Shown: positions 6,432 to 9,041 of the stretch, piece after piece | Numbering within the stretch: the first letter of the stretch is position 1 | Layout: the number at the start of each line of letters is the position of its first letter | Origin: Actinomycetales bacterium | Lineage (GTDB): Bacteria > Actinomycetota > Actinomycetes > Actinomycetales > Microbacteriaceae | Assembly: GCA_015655255.1 (NCBI GenBank) | Contig: JAATFJ010000249.1 | Location: 1 to 9,041 of the forward strand | Direction: 5' to 3' | DNA length: 9,041 bases | The notes under the pieces: model-generated | Databases searched by the model: none | Told to the model about the DNA's origin: nothing | Seen by the model: the letters and a program-made list of their open reading frames with translations, nothing else | Translations under genes and position numbers: made by a program

Positions 6432-7306
6432 GCCAGTCCCCACCATTCGATCGCGTTGTCCTTGAGGATCTTCTGCCGCACGGTGTCCTTGATCTCCAGC
6501 GCGGCGAACTCCCGGAGCCAGCGGTCCGGCGTGAGCAGCGGGAAGTCGGATCCGAAGAGCACCTTGTCCTGGAGAGAGGAATTCGCCGCCCGCACGAGCT
6601 GCGGAGGCAGGTACTTCGGCGCCCAGCCGGACAGGTCGATGGCGGCGTTCTGCTTATGGGTCGCGACGGAGAGCTGCTCGTCGGCCCACGGTGTGGAGGG
6701 GTGCGCCATGATGATGCGGAGCCGCGGATGGTCGGCGAGCACATCGTCGAGCAGGATGGGGTTCGAGTAGCGTAGTCGCAGACCGCGCCCGCCGGGGAGG
6801 GTCGCACCGATGCCGGTCTGCACGGTGTGCACGACGACGGGAAGCCCCAGCTCCGCGAGCGCCGCCCACAACGGCTGGATCTCCTCGGCCGAGGGGTCGA
6901 AGCCCTGCGCCGTCGGATGCAGCTTGAAGCCCCTCGCCCCGTGATCGGCGACGAGGGAGCGGGCGAGATCGATCGCGCGCTCTCCCTGCAGCGGATCCAC
7001 GGAGCCGAGGGGGATGAGCACATCGGCTTCGTCGGCGGCCTGCTTGATGATCTCTGCGCTGTCCAGGGCCGGGTGCCCGAGCGCGGTGGTCGTGTCGACG
7101 GTGAATACCACGGCGGCCATGCGCCGTTCGCGGTAGTAGGCCGCGACTCCGGGGACATCCGGCGTCACTCCGTCGGCCTTGAAGTATGCCTGTGCGGCCG
7201 CCGCGAGATCTTCCGGCAGGGCGCCGTGCCCATGTGCGTCCTGCTCGATGTGCACGTGGGCGTCGATGGCCTCGATGGCGTCGAGGTCCAGTTCAGGGCG
7301 GTACAT
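6428..7306 (-). CDS. Amidohydrolase-2 family metal-dependent hydrolase/decarboxylase
   Basis: The 292-residue TIM-barrel protein belongs to the amidohydrolase-related group that includes ACMSD and gamma-resorcylate decarboxylase. Visible metal and active-site positions are DAHVHI (His17, His19), GFKLHP (His130), PVVVHT (His160), MAHPSTPW (His202) and FGSDFPLL with Asp254. Members of this family either hydrolyse C-N/C-C/ester bonds or decarboxylate aromatic acids; the sequence alone does not decide which. The start ATG at 7306 is only 3 nt past the SDR stop and has no strong ribosome binding site, suggesting translational coupling. Its stop overlaps the dehydrogenase start by 4 nt. Its place inside an acyl-CoA operon suggests ring opening, lactone hydrolysis or decarboxylation of an intermediate, which is inference. 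Confidence 0.87.
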   Translation of the reverse strand: MYRPELDLDAIEAIDAHVHIEQDAHGHGALPEDLAAAAQAYFKADGVTPDVPGVAAYYRERRMAAVVFTVDTTTALGHPALDSAEIIKQAADEADVLIPLGSVDPLQGERAIDLARSLVADHGARGFKLHPTAQGFDPSAEEIQPLWAALAELGLPVVVHTVQTGIGATLPGGRGLRLRYSNPILLDDVLADHPRLRIIMAHPSTPWADEQLSVATHKQNAAIDLSGWAPKYLPPQLVRAANSSLQDKVLFGSDFPLLTPDRWLREFAALEIKDTVRQKILKDNAIEWWGLA

Positions 7307-7309
7307 GGC

Positions 7310-8248
7310 TCAGCTCTGCGCGCTGCGGTCGAGCTCCGCCGGGAGTGCGGGCCAGGGGTCCTCGCCCACGGACTGGAGGTTCGCGGTGATCTGCGGGGCG
7401 ATCTCGTCCTCGATCGCATCGGCCGACCAGCCGCCCTCGTGATAGAATGACTCGATGACCTCCGGATGAGACCAGAGCTGGAGACGGTCGCCGCCCGCTC
7501 CGATGACCTGGCCGGTGACCTCCTGCGCCTCGTCGGAAGCGAGCCAGACGATGAGGCCGGCGACATCCTGCGGCGTGCCGAAGCCCAGGCCATGGCGGAA
7601 GAAGGCGGGCATCTCCTCTCCCTGCTCGATGGCCTCGACGGCGGAGGCGAAGTAGGGGATCGTTCCCGTCATCGCCGTGGCGGCGACGGGGATGACGGCG
7701 TTGGCCGTGACGCCCGCGCGCTTCATCTCGATCGCCCAGGTGCGTACCATGCCGACGATGCCGGCTTTCGCTGCGGCATAGTTCGTCTGACCGAAGTTGC
7801 CGCGCTGGCCCGTGGGCGATCCGATGGCGATGATGCGTCCGGGCTGGGCCCGCTCCTTGAAGTGGGCGAAGGCTGCGCGCGTGGCCGTGAACGTGCCGCG
7901 CAGGTGCACGCCGATGACGGCGTCGAAGTCGTCGTCCGTCATCTTCAGCAGCGAGCGATCGTGGAGGATGCCGGCGTTGTTGACGAGGATGTCGAGGCCG
8001 CCGAACTCGCCGACGGCCGTGTCGACGAGCTGCTGTGCGGCCTCGGAGGATCCTATGGGGACGACGACGGCAGTGGCTCGTCCGCCCGCCTCGGTGATCG
8101 CCTGGACGGTGACCGCGGCGGCGTCGGCGGAGACGTCGTTGACGACGACGGCCGCACCGGCGCGAGCGAGCGCCTCCGCATAGGCGGCGCCGAGACCGGC
8201 TCCGCTCCCTGTGACGATCGCGGTCTTGCCGGCAAGCGATATGGCCAT
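7310..8248 (-). CDS. SDR family oxidoreductase, 3-hydroxyacyl-CoA dehydrogenase (MFE-2)-like
   Basis: The 312-residue classical SDR is longer than the usual 250 because of a C-terminal extension (about 256-312, including HPEVIESFYHEGGWS) like that of the peroxisomal multifunctional-enzyme type 2 dehydrogenase domain. It has the nucleotide motif TGSGAGLG (13-20), NDVS with Asp38 (favouring NAD), NNAG (90-93), and catalytic Ser144, Tyr157 and Lys161 (YAAAK). The usual tetrad Asn position is His115 (GVHLRGTF), a variant common in MFE-2-like proteins. It probably oxidises a 3-hydroxyacyl-CoA. It is the first gene of the leftward operon; the site AAGGAGGA (8260-8253) near ATG 8248 is the best in the window. 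Transcription probably starts near 8284 under the MarR-type operator. Confidence 0.9.
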   Translation of the reverse strand: MAISLAGKTAIVTGSGAGLGAAYAEALARAGAAVVVNDVSADAAAVTVQAITEAGGRATAVVVPIGSSEAAQQLVDTAVGEFGGLDILVNNAGILHDRSLLKMTDDDFDAVIGVHLRGTFTATRAAFAHFKERAQPGRIIAIGSPTGQRGNFGQTNYAAAKAGIVGMVRTWAIEMKRAGVTANAVIPVAATAMTGTIPYFASAVEAIEQGEEMPAFFRHGLGFGTPQDVAGLIVWLASDEAQEVTGQVIGAGGDRLQLWSHPEVIESFYHEGGWSADAIEDEIAPQITANLQSVGEDPWPALPAELDRSAQS

Positions 8249-8290
8249 GGTCTCCTCCTTGAGTCACGGGCATCATCGGCCCGAGCAGAG

Positions 8291-8306
8291 ATTATCAGGT
8301 TTCCTG
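8291..8306 (-). promoter_or_regulatory. Operon promoter -10 element with overlapping CAGG-TTT-CCTG operator
   Basis: On the minus strand GATAAT (8296-8291) is a good -10 hexamer placed 42 nt before the SDR start. It abuts and shares one base with the inverted repeat CAGG-TTT-CCTG (8296-8306). No good -35 lies 17 bp upstream. The same sequence, ATCAGGTTT-N-CTG, recurs upstream of the lipoprotein gene (8916-8928). I infer an operator for the adjacent MarR-family protein that would block RNA polymerase at this promoter. Confidence 0.5.
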
Positions 8307-8333
8307 GCAATTGTCGCGCCGGATTTCGGTCGT

Positions 8334-8383
8334 CAGCCTGCGCTCGTGCGGCGCGCTGTCTCGCGCCGCACGAGCGCAGGCTG
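8334..8383. repeat. Perfect 22-bp inverted repeat with 6-nt loop in the marR leader
   Basis: Bases 8334-8355 are exactly complementary to 8362-8383, and the loop is CTGTCT (8356-8361). The stem is GC-rich and would be very stable in RNA. It ends 5 nt before the marR ribosome binding site (TGAGG, 8389-8393) and 14 nt before its ATG. It lies between divergent genes, so it is not an end-of-operon terminator. It could be an attenuator or mRNA stabiliser in the marR leader, an insulator between divergent promoters, or a dispersed palindromic element. No T-run follows on either strand. Confidence 0.9.
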
Positions 8384-8397
8384 AATAATGAGGTCCG

Positions 8398-8820
8398 ATG
8401 AATGGACCGACATTGCTCTACCTCGTCAAGCAGGTGGAGCTGGCCGTGCGCTCCCAGCTGGACGATGTGGTGGCGGAGCACGGCCTCACGACCACGCAGT
8501 ACACAGCGCTCACCGTGCTCGAACGGCACCCCGGAATGACGGCCGCGGCGCTGGCGCGGCACTCCTTCGTGCGCGCGCAGACCATCGCGGGGCTCGTCGG
8601 GGCGCTCATCGATAGGGATCTCATCGAACGGCAGCCCGATCCCGACTCGCGTCGGCAATACCTCATCCTGCTCACTCCGGCTGGTCGTGAGGCGCTCGCG
8701 ACGCTTCGCGCGCCCGTCGCAGCCATCGAGCAGCGGCTGACCGCGACGATGTCTCCGGAGGCTGTTGAGCAATTGCGAGATGCTCTCGCCACCTTCCGTG
8801 CCGCCTTCGACGAGGGCTGA
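8398..8820 (+). CDS. MarR family winged-helix transcriptional regulator
   Basis: The 140-residue protein has the normal MarR length and order. N-terminal dimerisation helix; then the winged HTH (about 30-100) with LTTTQYTALTVLERHPG, MTAAALARHSFVRAQTIAGL as helix-turn-recognition helix, and LIERQPDPDSRRQYLILLTPAG as the wing with its D-x-R-R motif; then a C-terminal dimerisation helix pair. Such proteins are usually dimeric repressors released by a small phenolic or CoA-thioester ligand. It is divergent from the SDR-led operon and followed by a lipoprotein gene; the shared palindromic motif in front of both suggests it controls them. TGAGG (8389-8393) gives a short 4-nt spacing to ATG 8398. 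The ligand is unknown and perhaps an acyl-CoA intermediate of the operon. Confidence 0.92.
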   Translation: MNGPTLLYLVKQVELAVRSQLDDVVAEHGLTTTQYTALTVLERHPGMTAAALARHSFVRAQTIAGLVGALIDRDLIERQPDPDSRRQYLILLTPAGREALATLRAPVAAIEQRLTATMSPEAVEQLRDALATFRAAFDEG

Positions 8821-8827
8821 TAGTGCC

Positions 8828-8847
8828 GTTCCCGGCGTGAAGGGAAC
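8828..8847 (+). terminator. Possible weak terminator after marR
   Basis: GTTCCC (8828-8833) pairs with GGGAAC (8842-8847) around an 8-nt loop, starting 7 nt after the marR stop and followed by ATTT. The stem is short, so read-through into the lipoprotein gene is possible. Confidence 0.35.
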
Positions 8848-8862
8848 ATTTGCGGATCGCGA

Positions 8863-8891
8863 TTGACCGCACTGGCTCTCGGGGCTAATGT
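8863..8891 (+). promoter_or_regulatory. Candidate promoter of the lipoprotein gene
   Basis: TTGACC (8863-8868) is a near-consensus -35, followed after exactly 17 bp by TAATGT (8886-8891), a weaker -10. Transcription would begin near 8898, just before the double operator at 8902-8928. An alternative -10, GATAAT, lies at 8912-8917 inside the operator but has a poor -35. Confidence 0.45.
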
Positions 8892-8901
8892 GAAGCACAA
8901 T

Positions 8902-8928
8902 CAGTTTTCCTGATAATCAGGTTTACTG
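8902..8928. promoter_or_regulatory. Double palindromic operator, probable MarR-protein site
   Basis: Two 11-bp elements, CAGTTTTCCTG (8902-8912) and CAGGTTTACTG (8918-8928), flank ATAAT. Together they form a larger near-perfect palindrome centred on 8915, in which 10 of 13 positions per arm match and only the T-tracts differ. The core CCTGAT-A-ATCAGG is exact. The right arm with its flank (8916-8928) matches the site at the SDR operon promoter in 12 of 13 bases. The assignment to the neighbouring MarR protein is inference from position and recurrence. Confidence 0.6.
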
Positions 8929-8980
8929 TTGATTTGCACCATCCGGCTTCGATGACGAACCGCTAAAGGAGTGCCCTTCG

Positions 8981-9041
8981 ATGAAGAAGATCACCTTCGC
9001 CGTGCTGACCACCGCCACCCTGCTCGCCCTCCCGGGGTGCA
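8981..9041 (+). CDS. Lipoprotein, N-terminus only (truncated by window end)
   Basis: Only about 20 residues are visible. They form a complete lipoprotein signal peptide: Met-Lys-Lys start, a hydrophobic stretch (VLTTATLLAL) and the lipobox LPGC with the lipidated Cys at residue 20. AAAGGAG (8965-8971) lies 9 nt before ATG. The mature protein would be anchored outside the cytoplasmic membrane. In such clusters it is often the substrate-binding protein of an ABC importer, but nothing here proves that. The upstream double operator ties it to the MarR-controlled catabolic operon. Confidence 0.75.
   Translation, partial: MKKITFAVLTTATLLALPGC

Noticed and set aside
6432..6446. Five-residue longer start of the acyl-CoA dehydrogenase at 6446.
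   Set aside because: Its ribosome-binding-like AAGGA is about 12 nt away, whereas ATG 6431 forms the classic ATGA overlap with the upstream stop.
8388..8615. Alternative plus-strand frame starting at ATG 8388 beside marR.
   Set aside because: It is out of frame with the clear MarR domain and ends without any recognisable motif.

Overview
The window is high-GC DNA with strong Shine-Dalgarno sites, tightly packed genes, and hairpin-only terminators without T-tracts. The protein families (YheO/DauR-type regulator, Fpg/Nei glycosylase beginning MPEMPEV, HtdZ-like MaoC hydratase) fit an Actinomycetota chromosome, perhaps Micrococcales. That placement is inferred from style and families, not from a marker gene. 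No rRNA, tRNA, CRISPR array, transposase or phage gene is visible.

Left module (1-3546), D-amino-acid handling. It holds the 3' end of a D-serine dehydratase-like/D-threonine aldolase-like PLP enzyme (1-516, +), a convergent YheO/DauR-type regulator (538-1239, -), a divergent N-acyl-D-amino-acid deacylase (1427-3010, +), and a RidA-family enamine/imine deaminase (3163-3546, +). These make a coherent path: deacylation of N-acyl-D-amino acids, PLP-dependent deamination of the free D-amino acid, and removal of reactive enamine products, under a DauR-like regulator. Between deacylase and ridA lies an almost perfect 5 x 21-bp tandem array with a GAAC element every 10-11 bp.

Middle (3577-4754). 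An Fpg/Nei-family DNA glycosylase (3577-4440, -) converges on ridA across a hairpin terminator. The 314-bp gap behind it has degenerate GC-rich repeats (about 4502-4605) and a perfect 17-bp inverted repeat (4656-4704), probably the terminator of the next operon.

Right module (4755-9041), an acyl-CoA-type catabolic operon read leftward: SDR/hydroxyacyl-CoA dehydrogenase-like (8248-7310), amidohydrolase-2 family enzyme (7306-6428), glutaryl-CoA-dehydrogenase-like flavoprotein (6431-5241), and MaoC hydratase (5210-4755). The first three are separated by 3 nt or overlap by 4 nt. A MarR-family regulator (8398-8820, +) is divergent from the operon, and a lipoprotein begins at 8981 (+), cut by the window edge. 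The same near-palindromic motif (CAGG-TTT-CCTG and variants) lies at the operon promoter and, duplicated, upstream of the lipoprotein gene. This predicts that the MarR protein controls both. A perfect 22-bp hairpin lies just ahead of the marR ribosome binding site. The growth substrate is not determined by the sequence.
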